Assembly (NCBI GenBank): GCA_963790335.1
Contig: CAWBOB010000006.1
Span: forward strand, 1-64,000
Source: JAOUEA01 sp963790335
GTDB lineage: Bacteria; Actinomycetota; UBA4738; HRBIN12
DNA length: 64,000 bases
Direction of reading: 5' to 3'
Position numbers and translations under genes: made by a program. Below, in pieces: positions 41,072 to 49,978 of this stretch. Positions within the stretch are counted from its first letter, which is position 1; each line of letters begins with the position of its first letter. A model generated the notes under the pieces. That model worked only from the letters and a program-made list of their open reading frames with translations, had not been told where the DNA came from and ran no database searches.

Positions 41072-41785
41072 TCAGACCTTGCCGGGTTCCTCGCCCCTCT
41101 GCTGCCCGGGAGCGTGGAACGACCACGAAGCCGGAAGGCGAGCGCGGCGACGAGCGCGAGCCAGAACACGCCGAGCGCCGTTCCGGCGATGACGTCGGTC
41201 AGCCAATGCGCCTCGAGGAACACGCGGGACACGGCGGCCCCGGCGATCAGCAGCGCGGCCGCGGCGACGACGTGCCGGCCACGCCCGCTCGGCCGATCCA
41301 TCGCGAGCACGAGCGCGACGATGCCCCAGACCGCGACGGCCTGAGCCATGTGTCCCGATGGGAACGACTCGCCCGCTCAGATCGCCGGCGGCCCAGTCGC
41401 CGGGGGCCGGGCGGTCGAAGACCGCCTTGAGCACGGCCGACGACGCCGCGACACCGATGAACCCGAGCCCGATCAACAGCGCCGGTAGGTGATCGCGCCG
41501 GCGGAAGGCGAAGAACAGTCCGACCGCGAGCAGCAGGAAGAACGATCCCTTGGCCGAGCTCGCGATCGCGAACACCTTCATCGGAAGCAGGAAGACGAGC
41601 GGCTCCGGGCGTTCGGCGACGGAGTCCTCGACATCGAGGTCGATGCCGGTCGGACGGTCCTCGAGCAGCGCGGCCGTGGTCGCGAACACCGCCACGGCTG
41701 CCACCGCCCCACCGGCCACCAGCCATCTGACCCATGACGCCACCCGGATGCGATCGCCGGCACGTGCGTCGAGCTCTCGTATCAC
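41072..41785 (-). CDS. PAP2-family membrane phosphatase, frameshifted
   Basis: This is a membrane phosphatase of about 235 residues. GTG 41785 gives IRELDARAGDRIRVASWVRW, then helices (AGGAVAAVAVFATTAALLED). SAVLKAVFDRPAPGDWAAGD is phosphatase motif C1 (K-x6-R-P). After an indel near 41375, SGHMAQAVAVWGIVAL is motif C2, and AVSRVFLEAHWLTDVIAGTA is motif C3 (S-R-x5-H-x3-D). Which frame carries the end is unclear: one stops at 41072, the other runs open into the spoIID gene, so a second indel near 41135 is likely. Probable substrates are undecaprenyl-pyrophosphate or phosphatidic acid. Confidence 0.8.
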   Translation of the reverse strand: MIRELDARAGDRIRVASWVRWLVAGGAVAAVAVFATTAALLEDRPTGIDLDVEDSVAERPEPLVFLLPMKVFAIASSAKGSFFLLLAVGLFFAFRRRDHLPALLIGLGFIGVAASSAVLKAVFDRPAPGDWAAGDLSGRVVPIGTHGSGRRGLGHRRARARDGSAERAWPARRRRGRAADRRGRRVPRVPRGALADRRHRRNGARRVLARARRRARLPASWSFHAPGQQRGEEPGKV

Positions 41786-41943
41786 CAGTGCGTTCCCATC
41801 TCGTATCCGATGCCCACGACGGCACCGATCTACACACGGCAGGCGCGAGCGTCTGCACGTCTCGGCACGGGGAAGAGGTTGTGGGGGTCCGGCCGCAACT
41901 CGAACCGGAGCTGGGGGCGCCGCGAACCGGGAGGGCCGTGCGG

Positions 41944-42910
41944 TCAGTCTACCGTGCCCTGCTGCTCCCCCTCGAAGGCGACCGACACGGTCTCCTCGGG
42001 GCGGCGTTCCTCCTGTCTCGCCGAGCGTCGCAGCGCTCGACGGTCGGCGTCGGTGAGATCGCTTGGCTGCAGTGAACGTGGCCACAGTCGCTCGGCGAGC
42101 ACGACGTTCAGCTCGGCGCCGAGCAACGTGATCTGGGCGCCCAGGTAGATCCATCCGAGCAGGCCGATGACGAGCGCGAAGGTGCCGTAGACGTCCGACG
42201 ACGACGTCACCCGCGCCTCCACGATGAACCCGCCGACCGCGAGCAGCACGGTCCAGGCCAGACCGGCGACGGCGGCCCCGGGCGCGACGTCGCGCCACGA
42301 GAGTCCCACCGCCGTGAGGACCCGATAGGCGAGGGCGAACATGGCGACGTTGAGCGCGCACGATGCGACGAGGCCCAGCGTCGCTCCGACGGGACCCGAG
42401 GCCGCAGCCACACCGGCGAGGACCGTGCCTCCCACGACGAAGGCGCCGAGGACCGCCAGCAACAGCGACGCTCGCCCGGCCGAGGCGAGGAAGCCCGGAC
42501 GATGCTTGCGTGGCACGTCCCAGATCGTGTCCATGGCAGACTGGGTGGCCCTGATCCCGCCGAGTCCCGCCCAGACCGCGAGGGCGAGGCCGATCACGAC
42601 CGCGAGCCCCGATCCTTCGATCGAGCGGACTTCCGCGCGGATCTGGGTGCCGATGACGGGGAACTGCGACAGCGCCGATCGCAGCAGCCGTTCCTGGAGG
42701 TCGGCTCTGCCTTCCATCACGAAGCTCGCGATCGACGCCAGCACCATGAGCAGCGGGAAGAGGGAGAAGAACCCGTAGTAGGCGATCGTCGCGGCGAGCG
42801 AACGCCGCACCGCTCTCACCGAAGCGCTTCACCACACCGACGGGCACGGCCAGCCACCGACGCGAGCGTTGATACCGATCGACCCGCCCGATCAGGCGTC
42901 CTGCATCCAC
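41944..42910 (-). CDS. YihY/BrkB-family membrane protein, one frameshift
   Basis: This is an inner-membrane protein of about 320 residues with six helices. GTG 42910 opens VDAGRLIGRVDRYQRSRRWL, AVPVGVVKRFGE, and an indel near 42815 leads into RAVRRSLAATIAYYGFFSLF with PLLMVLASIASFVMEG, the family signature (AAxxxYxxfxSlfPlllll). YGTFALVIGLLGWIYLGAQI, then TLLGAELNVVLAERLWP is the closing motif. The C-terminal about 40 residues are charged and cytoplasmic. The family was once called ribonuclease BN by mistake; its function is unknown. It lies upstream of the PAP2 gene on the same strand. Confidence 0.85.
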
Positions 42911-43067
42911 GGGTTCCAGGTTCCCTCGTGTCGCGGCGCCAAACAAGGCGTTCCGGCGGTGCGCTCGCGGTCCTCCTGGCTTCCTCTCTTCCCTTTCGGC
43001 AGGTCTTTCGGCTAGGCTCCCTACAGCAAACAGCCTGACCCAACTAGGTCCTTCGGAGGAGAACGGA

Positions 43068-43916
43068 TTGTCCCGCACCCAGCAGCCCACACGGCTCCCC
43101 TCGAAGCGCTTGCGCACCCGCTTGCACATCGCCTCGCGCCCTCGTCTCGACCTCGTGCGTTCCGACACCGAGACGGAGGAGTCGGGCGTTCGGTACTCAT
43201 GGGGACGGCGAGGGGACGCCTTCTACGTATGGGACAAGCGCGCGCCGGGGGAGTCGCGCGGGCACCCCAGCGCAAGCAGGGCCCGGCGCGAGTTCCTGTG
43301 GCTCGAACAGGCAGCGAAGGTCCACCGCAAGCGTCGCCTCTCCCGCCTCCTCGTGGGACTCGGTCTGGTCTGCATCGCCGCAACGCCGGCGCTCATCGTG
43401 ATGCTCGCCGACGGCTCCCGAGCCCCTTCGTCGCCTCCGTCCGATCGCGGAGCGGCCGAGGTCGAGGGCGCGATCGGCTCGTCGAAGCTGCTCACCAACG
43501 ACGACGGCGGCTACGGCTTCCGCGTGCCCGAGGGGTGGACGGCGGTGTCGTCGGGATCCACCTCGCAGGTCACCGATCAGACAGGCGACGTGACCATCTC
43601 GGTGCTGGTCGCGCCGGAGGGCGACATCGAGGCCGTCTCCGACACGTCGCTCGCGAACATCACCGCGGATTGGGCCTTCGTCGAGGCTGAAGCGCAACAG
43701 GACCGCACCGTCGGAGCGTTTCCCGCGGTCGCGGTCGGTGGCACCGCAACCGATGCATCGGGGGCGCGGATCAGGTTCCTGTCGATCGTGATCGACTCCG
43801 GTGAGCGCAACCACGCGATCTGGGTCTCGGTGCCCGAGAACGGCGACGCCTCGACGTTCCTGCCCGCGATCGAGCAGATCCTCGGCTCCTTCAGACCGCT
43901 CGAGAAGCCGGCCTGA
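43068..43916 (+). CDS. Membrane-anchored protein with extracytoplasmic PsbP-like domain
   Basis: This is a 282-residue protein starting at TTG 43068, supported by a strong GGAGGAG site six bases before. The cytoplasmic part (1-95) is basic and contains GVRYSWGRRGDAFYVWDKRA. One helix follows (LLVGLGLVCIAATPALIVML). The outer part (about 130-282) reads DDGGYGFRVPEGWTAVSSGS, VTISVLVAPEGDIEAV and FLSIVIDSGERNHAIWVSVP, similar to the PsbP/DUF1795-like domains of many lipoproteins. No enzyme motif is seen. The function is unknown. It is convergent with the polyamine-binding protein gene, whose stop is three bases away. Confidence 0.7.
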   Translation: MSRTQQPTRLPSKRLRTRLHIASRPRLDLVRSDTETEESGVRYSWGRRGDAFYVWDKRAPGESRGHPSASRARREFLWLEQAAKVHRKRRLSRLLVGLGLVCIAATPALIVMLADGSRAPSSPPSDRGAAEVEGAIGSSKLLTNDDGGYGFRVPEGWTAVSSGSTSQVTDQTGDVTISVLVAPEGDIEAVSDTSLANITADWAFVEAEAQQDRTVGAFPAVAVGGTATDASGARIRFLSIVIDSGERNHAIWVSVPENGDASTFLPAIEQILGSFRPLEKPA

Positions 43917-43919
43917 TCC

Positions 43920-45194
43920 TCAGAGGCCGAGCGGGATCGAACCGAAGATCGAGTTCCAGGTAGCCGCTTCCTCGTCGCCCTCGAACACGCGGTACTCCCG
44001 GTACGGGCCGTCGGGCCCCATGGACTCGACCGATGGGAACACCAGCGGACTCCGGGCGACCTCGGGGTGGTCGAACCGGCTAGCGATGATGCGCTCGGCT
44101 GCCGGCACGGGACACACGTACCACACCCAGTCGGCGATCATCGCCGCGATGTCGGGGCGGTAGACGAAGTCCATCAGGGCCATCGCGTCGACCGGATGCT
44201 TCGCGTTCCTCGGGATCATCATGTTGTCGGTCCAGAGCAACGCGCCTTCCTCCGGCACGACGAACTCGATCTCACGGCCCATCTGTTGCTGCTGAAAGAC
44301 GTCACCCGACCACGCCTGGGCGATCCAGACGTCGCCCCGCGCGAGCGCTCGGATGTAGGACTGGTCGTAGTAGCCGGCGACGACGCCGCTCGCGCGCTGT
44401 TCGCGCAGCGCATCAGCCGCCTTCAGCCAGTGCCGCTCCAGGGAATCCAGGGGGTCGATGCCGACCGACAGCAGCGCGGCGCAGCCGAGATCCTGCAGGT
44501 CGGACATCATGCCGACCCGCCCCTCGAGGGCCGGATCGAACAGGTCGGCGAGGCTCGTCGGGGCATGTCCCAGGGCCTCGACCGCCTCCGGTCGGTAAGC
44601 AACTCCCGTGATGCCCGATTGCCAGGCCACCGTGTAGCGGTTGCCGGGGTCCCACCCGGGATCGCGGACGAGCTCGCTCGCGTGTCGGTCGAAGTTCGTC
44701 AGGCGCGAGTGGTCGAGCGGCGTGAGGTAGCCCGATCCGATGAGCTTCGACACCTGTGGGCCGTTGGTCATGACGATCAGGTCGTAGAACGGGGCGAGAC
44801 CGGCCTCGAGGTAGGGCTCGATCTCCTGCATGAAGCTGTCGTTGGCTTCGATCGTGTGGAAGTAGTTGACGTGGATGCCGGTCTCCTCGGAGAACAGATC
44901 GAGCGACTGGCGACCGCCTGCTCTGAAATCGATGTAGAAGGGCCAGTTGGCGAAGTCCAACCGCCCCGTCTGGCGCCGTTCCTTCCACCAGGCATCCCAA
45001 TCGATCGGTTCGGCTGCGCTCGTCCCGGGCGCGGTGGGTCCGGCGGCGTCGGAGTCGCAGGCGGCCAGGAGCCCGCCGGCCGCCACCAAGCCCGCGCCCC
45101 GGCCGATCCGGCCGAGGAAGTCGCGTCGGCTCCAGCGTGGCTCGAGCCAGCGCGCTGCCGGACGGCCCGCAGGCGGGGGGAAGTGACCATCCAT
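43920..45194 (-). CDS. Tat-exported polyamine/spermidine-type binding protein (PotD/PotF-like)
   Basis: This is a 424-residue extracellular solute-binding protein (SBP_bac_8 family). ATG 45194 is followed by a twin-arginine signal (WSRRDFLGRIGRGAGLVAAG) with lipobox LLAACD. LDFANWPFYIDFRAGGRQSL, then LFSEETGIHVNYFHTIEAND is the PotD opening. YDLIVMTNGPQVSKLIGSGY, SGITGVAYRPEAVEAL and YIRALARGDVWIAQAWSGDV resemble PotD/PotF ligand-site regions. No permease or ATPase lies next to it, so it is an orphan or belongs to a transporter elsewhere. The distance to the upstream divergent gene is 170 bases. The ligand could be spermidine or putrescine or a related compound. Confidence 0.9.
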   Translation of the reverse strand: MDGHFPPPAGRPAARWLEPRWSRRDFLGRIGRGAGLVAAGGLLAACDSDAAGPTAPGTSAAEPIDWDAWWKERRQTGRLDFANWPFYIDFRAGGRQSLDLFSEETGIHVNYFHTIEANDSFMQEIEPYLEAGLAPFYDLIVMTNGPQVSKLIGSGYLTPLDHSRLTNFDRHASELVRDPGWDPGNRYTVAWQSGITGVAYRPEAVEALGHAPTSLADLFDPALEGRVGMMSDLQDLGCAALLSVGIDPLDSLERHWLKAADALREQRASGVVAGYYDQSYIRALARGDVWIAQAWSGDVFQQQQMGREIEFVVPEEGALLWTDNMMIPRNAKHPVDAMALMDFVYRPDIAAMIADWVWYVCPVPAAERIIASRFDHPEVARSPLVFPSVESMGPDGPYREYRVFEGDEEAATWNSIFGSIPLGL

Positions 45195-45364
45195 GTCTGC
45201 AGCAAACCTATGCCCTCGTGCTCGGGCCGCACAAGGGACCAGAAGTCGGCATTTCCGGCCTTCGGCTCCGGGTCCCATACATCCGCTGCAGGTTGACCGT
45301 CCTGGCACCCTGGCGGTAGAACCTGACCTCACGGTCACGGACATGCGAGGGGAAGGGGAAGGCC

Positions 45365-46414
45365 ATGCCACGTGCACACGGATCGTTCCGGCGGCGTCTC
45401 GGGGGGTTGCTCGCAGCGTTGACGGCGCTGGCGGTCGCCGCTCCGACGGCGGCCACGGCGGGCGCAGGATCGGCGAGCGGCTCGTACGAGTTCGCCTCGC
45501 CGTTGTTCGGTCTCGCGGCCAAGGGCGGCTCGCTGTTCGTCGCCGACGCCGGCGCCGGGGTCGTGCGGCTGCGCGATGAGCGTGGGCGGCTGATCGCCGA
45601 GCTTCCCGGGGTCACCGACGTGGCGCCGATCACCACGACCTCGATGTGGGCGGTCACGGGCGCGCCCAACAGGCGGCTGTATCGCATCACCGACGGAGTG
45701 GTGCGCCGGGTGGCGAACCTCGGAGCGTTCGAGGCCGACGTCAACCCCGACGGCGGCGAGATCGACTCCAACCCCTTCGACGTCGCGGCGCTCCCCGGTG
45801 GGCGTGCGCTGGTGGCCGATGCGGCTGCCAACGCCCTGCTCATCGTGAAGGCCGACGGCTCCGTCGACTGGGTGGCCACGCTTCCGGAGCAGCTCGCCAG
45901 CACCAAGAACCTGAAGCGGCTCGTGGGGTGCCCGGACCCTGAGCCCGACTGGGCGTTCGCCTGCGATCTTCCTCGCCGCATCCCTGCCCAGCCGGTGGCC
46001 ACGAGCGTCGCTGTGGGACCCGATGGCGCCTGGTACGTCGGCGAGCTCAAGGGCTTCCCGGCGCCGCGGCGGTCGTCACGGGTCTGGCGCATCGAGGCGG
46101 GTACCCGTCACGCCGAGTGCGGATCGAGCCCCGACTGCAGCATCGCGGTGCGGGGCTTGACCTCGATCGTCGACCTCGGCTTCGGTCGTGACGGCGCCCT
46201 GCATGCGGTGGAGCTCGACGAGGATTCCTGGTTCGCGGTCGAGTTCGGTCAGGCGACCATGGGCACCGTCAACTCCTGCGACGTGTGGACCGGCGAGTGT
46301 GAGGTGCTCGCCCACCTTCCGATGCCGACCGCCGTCGCCTCGACACGCAGGCACACGTACGCCACCGCCATGTCGTTGGTGCCCGGCAAGGCCCACGTCG
46401 TGAGGATCGACTGA
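45365..46414 (+). CDS. ScyD/ScyE-like secreted propeller protein
   Basis: This is a 349-residue protein from ATG 45365 (GAGGGGAAGGGGAAGG upstream). The signal peptide is LGGLLAALTALAVAAPTAAT with cleavage near AGA. YEFASPLFGLAAKGGSLFVA, then DAGAGVVRLR...ELPGVTDVAPI and SNPFDVAALPGGRALVADAA, NALLIVKADGSVDWVATLP match the ScyD/ScyE family, named for two proteins of the cyanobacterial scytonemin cluster. PVATSVAVGPDGAWYVGELK, GFPAPRRSSRVWRI and YATAMSLVPGKAHVVRID close the domain. It is a secreted NHL-like beta-propeller without known enzymatic role in actinobacteria. No scytonemin genes are nearby. Confidence 0.85.
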   Translation: MPRAHGSFRRRLGGLLAALTALAVAAPTAATAGAGSASGSYEFASPLFGLAAKGGSLFVADAGAGVVRLRDERGRLIAELPGVTDVAPITTTSMWAVTGAPNRRLYRITDGVVRRVANLGAFEADVNPDGGEIDSNPFDVAALPGGRALVADAAANALLIVKADGSVDWVATLPEQLASTKNLKRLVGCPDPEPDWAFACDLPRRIPAQPVATSVAVGPDGAWYVGELKGFPAPRRSSRVWRIEAGTRHAECGSSPDCSIAVRGLTSIVDLGFGRDGALHAVELDEDSWFAVEFGQATMGTVNSCDVWTGECEVLAHLPMPTAVASTRRHTYATAMSLVPGKAHVVRID

Positions 46415-46464
46415 CGGCACGCACGTGACCTCCTGAGCGCGTCACGCGGAGCCATACTGGCCTC

Positions 46465-46893
46465 ATGGCCGGTCCGCTCCGCGTGACGCGCTCGGTGACC
46501 GTGCCGGCGAAGGAACTGCGGTGGCGGTTCAGCCGTGCATCGGGTCCGGGAGGGCAGTCGGTGAACACCGCCGACTCGCGCGTCGAGCTGAGCTTCGACG
46601 TCGCCACGACCACCTCGATCGGCCCGGTGCTCAAGGCTCGGGCGCTCGAGCGACTGGCTCCGCGCCTCGTCGACGGCGTGCTCACGGTGACGGCCTCGGA
46701 GCACCGATCGCAGCTGCGCAACAGGGAAGCCGCGCTGGTCCGGCTGGCCGAGGCGCTCCGGGCGGCGATCGCTCCCCCGCCACCGGCACGCAGACCGACG
46801 AGGCCCGGCAGGGGAGCGGTGCAACGACGCTTGGACGAGAAGAAGCGCAGAGCGAGAACGAAGCGGTTGCGCCGGACCTCCGACGAGGATTGA
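46465..46893 (+). CDS. arfB: ArfB-type alternative ribosome-rescue factor
   Basis: This is a 142-residue peptidyl-tRNA hydrolase that releases stalled ribosomes lacking a stop codon. The GGQ motif lies in FSRASGPGGQSVNTADSRVE, as in YaeJ/ICT1/RF-1-like proteins. LERLAPRLVDGVLTVTASEH, then RSQLRNREAALVRLAEALRA is typical. The C-terminus is a basic tail (RLDEKKRRARTKRLRR), which fits into the empty mRNA channel. There is no stop-codon-recognition domain. It starts at ATG 46465, with 50 bases to the preceding gene. Confidence 0.92.
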   Translation: MAGPLRVTRSVTVPAKELRWRFSRASGPGGQSVNTADSRVELSFDVATTTSIGPVLKARALERLAPRLVDGVLTVTASEHRSQLRNREAALVRLAEALRAAIAPPPPARRPTRPGRGAVQRRLDEKKRRARTKRLRRTSDED

Positions 46894-46908
46894 GCTACGC
46901 TCGGCACC

Positions 46909-47481
46909 ATGCTCAGACGACTCGCAGCGCTCACGATCGGCGTGACCCTGTTCGCTCCGATGACGCTGGGACTCGCGCCGGCCGCGGCCGCCGACTACCA
47001 GACCGATGCCTGGATCAAGCTCTGCGGTCTCAGCACCGGCTGCACGATCGACCCGTTGCCGCACCCTTGGAAGGGCCGCGACATCTACAACACCACCGGT
47101 GTCCGCCAGACGGTTGCCGTCCGGATGGAAGACGGCGAGGGCGTGCGGTTCTGGATCACCGTCGAGAACGACGGGGACCTCGCCGACACCATCACGGTCG
47201 ACGGCTGCAGGGGCACGCGCCGGTTCAAGGTGAACTCCGTGCTCATGGGCAAGCACAAGCGGCCCGACTGGCGCGCGGTGAACGTCACGAAGCGGTTCCG
47301 GGAGGGCACGCTCGAGTTCTCGTTCCCGCCGGGCTCAGAGGGCGCCACGAAGGTGTTCACGTTGAACATCATCGCTCCGACCACGGCCGAGGGTGTGACG
47401 CACCGGTGCGTGGTGCGGCTGCGCTCGTCGAACCGATGGGCGGCCCTCGATATCGTCGTCGCGAAGATGACCACGTACTGA
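46909..47481 (+). CDS. Secreted hypothetical protein with paired cysteines
   Basis: This is a 190-residue exported protein (signal MLRRLAALTIGVTLFAPMTL, then GLAPAAAA). The mature part begins DYQTDAWIKLCGLSTGCTID, and has VRFWITVENDGDLADTITVD followed by GCRGTRRFKVNS, and later THRCVVRLRSS: four cysteines that could form two disulfides. VENDGD..ITVDGCRG resembles a beta-sandwich of the CARDB/bacterial-Ig type. No definite family. It starts 16 bases after arfB and could be in the same transcript. It is unusual that this gene has no frameshift although its neighbours do. Confidence 0.65.
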   Translation: MLRRLAALTIGVTLFAPMTLGLAPAAAADYQTDAWIKLCGLSTGCTIDPLPHPWKGRDIYNTTGVRQTVAVRMEDGEGVRFWITVENDGDLADTITVDGCRGTRRFKVNSVLMGKHKRPDWRAVNVTKRFREGTLEFSFPPGSEGATKVFTLNIIAPTTAEGVTHRCVVRLRSSNRWAALDIVVAKMTTY

Positions 47482-47607
47482 CCACCGAGCTGCCCAGCCG
47501 GTCGAGCTCGTTCTGCGATCCGATCATGTTGACTCGATATGCATCGGTGTGGTTGCGTGAAGGCCCTTCCCCAGCCAGGTCTGCGCGTGGGCCGGGGAGG
47601 ACGGGGG

Positions 47608-49863
47608 ATGCGGCGGATCATCATCTCGGTGATGACGACGAGCTTGCTGTGGGCCCTCACCACACCGGTACAGGCCCAGCCCGCGCTCGTCGTCGGCATC
47701 TGGCCGCAGACCTACGCCCAGTTCCTGGAGATCGAGACTGCAACGGGTGTTCCGTTGCCGTACTTCAGGAGCAGGCAGCGAGCCGGGCAGTTCGACGCCA
47801 ACCTGATCGAGTCCGATAGCGCAGCCGCCGCCTCGGCTGGATACTCGCTCGGGTTGAACATCCAGCCCAAGACAGGGGCCGGCGCTCAGCGCACCGGCAT
47901 CCTGTACACGGACATCACGGCGCAGGTGCGGGCCGGGGCGGGGCCGCTGTACGACAAGCTCGTGGCGTTCGCCAACGAGGTGCTCGGCTTGCCGACCTAC
48001 GGCGAGGTCACGCACTATCTGCAGTTCCACTCCGAAGCGAACATCCAAGCGCCTCCGGGCGAGCTCGACGCCCAGCCCTACTCGGGAACGGCCCAGGAGT
48101 ACCAGGAGTGCTTTGAGCTCGTGCGTGCGTTGTTCGACTCCCTGGGCGTGACCGAACGGATCGTCTGGCAGGTCGTCCTGTCTCGTTCGGCGTTCGAGGG
48201 CAACCAGGGGGGAGCGTCGGCATGGTTCCCCGCCGACACGAGCCTCTATGACCTGGTGGGAGTCGACAGCTACCGTCGCGCTCCGAACTGGCTCACCCCG
48301 TCGGAGTCCTTCGACAGCGCCCTCGCGTTCGCGCGTTCGGTCGGCAGGCCCATCTGGATCGACGAGACGGCGTCGGACGAAGGCAGTGCCGACAACAGCG
48401 CGACCGCCAAGGCCGAATGGTTCGCAGCGATGGGGACCTACATCGATGCGAACCGAGCCGATATCGCCGGGGTTGTCTTCTCGAACGCCGCCGATGGAGG
48501 GAACTGGTTCCTCGACTCGGTGCTCTCCGGCGGGCGCGCGAGCCCTGCCTACACGGGGACGACCTGGGATGGATGGAGAGCCCTGGCGCAGCAGCTCGTC
48601 TCCCTGCCGCCGGTCGTCCACACGTTGTCCGTGACGAAGTCGGGTGAGGGATCGGGCACGGTCACGAGCGACATCGGGGGGATCGACTGCGGTGCGGTCT
48701 GTAGCACGACGGTCGACGACGGGAGCCAGGTCACGTTGCATGCCGTCGCCGAACCGGGATCGGTGTTCGAAGGGTGGGGCGGCGCCGGCGTGGACTGCGT
48801 CGGTACCGGACCGTGCATGGTGACCGTCTCGGGCGACACGATCGTCGGGGCCACGTTCGGCCGCTCCCCGAAGACCCTCGTGGTCTCGCTCGGTGGCACG
48901 GGTACCGGCAGGGTGACCAGCTCCCCCGCCGGCATCGACTGCGGGGCCGTGTGCTCGTCATCGTTCCCGCACGGGGATCTCGTGGTGCTCACCGCGACCT
49001 CCGCCACGGGATCCGTCTTCTCCGGTTGGACCGGCGCCTGCGGCGGAACTGGAGACTGCGTCGTCACGATGGACACCGATCAGGCGGTCTCGGCGGTGTT
49101 CGACGCCCTCCCCGCGCCCCTCGAACTCGCCGACGCCGACGCCGCGGTGGCCTATGGGGGGTGGCGAGGTGTGGTCGACCCCGCAGCCAACGGTGGCGGA
49201 TATCGCGTGAGTAGCGTGAGGAACGAGCGAGCGACCTGGCGCTCTTCCTCGGCGGCGACGTCGGTGACGTGGGTCGCTCGAACCGGTCCCGATCGGGGCA
49301 TGGCGGGCGTCACGATCGACGGCACCAACAAGGGCACGGTCGATCTGTATGCCGCGTCCGCAGGGTCGGTGTCGATCGTCTACCCCGGGCTCAAGAACGC
49401 TCGCCACACCATCGTGGTCAAGGTGCTCGGCACGAAGCGGGCCGCTTCCACGGGGACGTCCGTCACGATCGACGCGTTCTCGGCGGGGTCCGTGGTCGCC
49501 GACGACCGCGATCCCGGCATCCGATACGGCTCGTGGGTGAGCACCACCCAGGCGGCCGCGACCGACGGCACCTACCGCTCGACATCGGCGAAGGGTGCGA
49601 CCGCTTCCGTGACCTTCTCCGGCACGTCGATCGAGTGGATCACGGCGAGGGCACGCGGCCATGGCCGGGCATCGGTGACCATCGACGGGGTGTCGAAGGG
49701 CATCGTCGACCTCTATGCGTCGAGCACGAGCTTCCGATCCGTCGTGAGCTACGCGGGACTGTCAGGGGGAACGCACACGATGGTGATCACGGTGCTGGGG
49801 ACGAAGAACGTCGCGGCCAGCGGCACGAAGATCGTCATCGACGGGTTCGTCGTGCGCCCGTGA
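47608..49863 (+). CDS. Secreted GH26-like glycoside hydrolase with two Cys repeats and two lectin-like modules
   Basis: This is a 751-residue protein from ATG 47608, chosen because the signal peptide follows (RRIIISVMTTSLLWALTTPV, then QAQP). Residues about 25-330 form a TIM-barrel hydrolase resembling GH26: HYLQFHSEANIQAP is the likely acid/base region, and VGVDSY and PIWIDETASDEGSADN, the nucleophile Glu, follow. Then come two repeats of about 75 residues of the bacterial InlB-like type (GTVTSDIGGIDCGAVC, FEGWGGAGVDC; GRVTSSPAGIDCGAVC, FSGWTGACGG). Two C-terminal modules of about 120 residues follow, each with VTIDG...VDLYA and HTxVxxVLGTK. Those modules occur in many secreted actinobacterial hydrolases. 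The substrate is probably mannan or another beta-glycan; uncertain. Confidence 0.75.
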   Translation: MRRIIISVMTTSLLWALTTPVQAQPALVVGIWPQTYAQFLEIETATGVPLPYFRSRQRAGQFDANLIESDSAAAASAGYSLGLNIQPKTGAGAQRTGILYTDITAQVRAGAGPLYDKLVAFANEVLGLPTYGEVTHYLQFHSEANIQAPPGELDAQPYSGTAQEYQECFELVRALFDSLGVTERIVWQVVLSRSAFEGNQGGASAWFPADTSLYDLVGVDSYRRAPNWLTPSESFDSALAFARSVGRPIWIDETASDEGSADNSATAKAEWFAAMGTYIDANRADIAGVVFSNAADGGNWFLDSVLSGGRASPAYTGTTWDGWRALAQQLVSLPPVVHTLSVTKSGEGSGTVTSDIGGIDCGAVCSTTVDDGSQVTLHAVAEPGSVFEGWGGAGVDCVGTGPCMVTVSGDTIVGATFGRSPKTLVVSLGGTGTGRVTSSPAGIDCGAVCSSSFPHGDLVVLTATSATGSVFSGWTGACGGTGDCVVTMDTDQAVSAVFDALPAPLELADADAAVAYGGWRGVVDPAANGGGYRVSSVRNERATWRSSSAATSVTWVARTGPDRGMAGVTIDGTNKGTVDLYAASAGSVSIVYPGLKNARHTIVVKVLGTKRAASTGTSVTIDAFSAGSVVADDRDPGIRYGSWVSTTQAAATDGTYRSTSAKGATASVTFSGTSIEWITARARGHGRASVTIDGVSKGIVDLYASSTSFRSVVSYAGLSGGTHTMVITVLGTKNVAASGTKIVIDGFVVRP

Positions 49864-49978
49864 GCCATCTGCACTGAGGCCTCGCGCTGCTACCCTCGGC
49901 GCACCGCGGGGCACCGACGTTGGGAGACACCTTCTTGGCCGCCACACCGATCGCCGTGATCGTCGCGAGGCCGGCCGG

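Noticed and set aside
41072..43168. 698-codon minus-strand frame spanning PAP2 and YihY
   Set aside because: Only parts of it are the correct frames of two separate genes. The connecting stretches are out-of-frame readings of YihY.
45365..46414. Scytonemin-type pigment cluster suggested by the ScyD/ScyE-like protein
   Set aside because: Only one propeller protein of this type is present, with no ScyA, ScyB or ScyC. Such proteins are common in actinobacteria outside pigment clusters.
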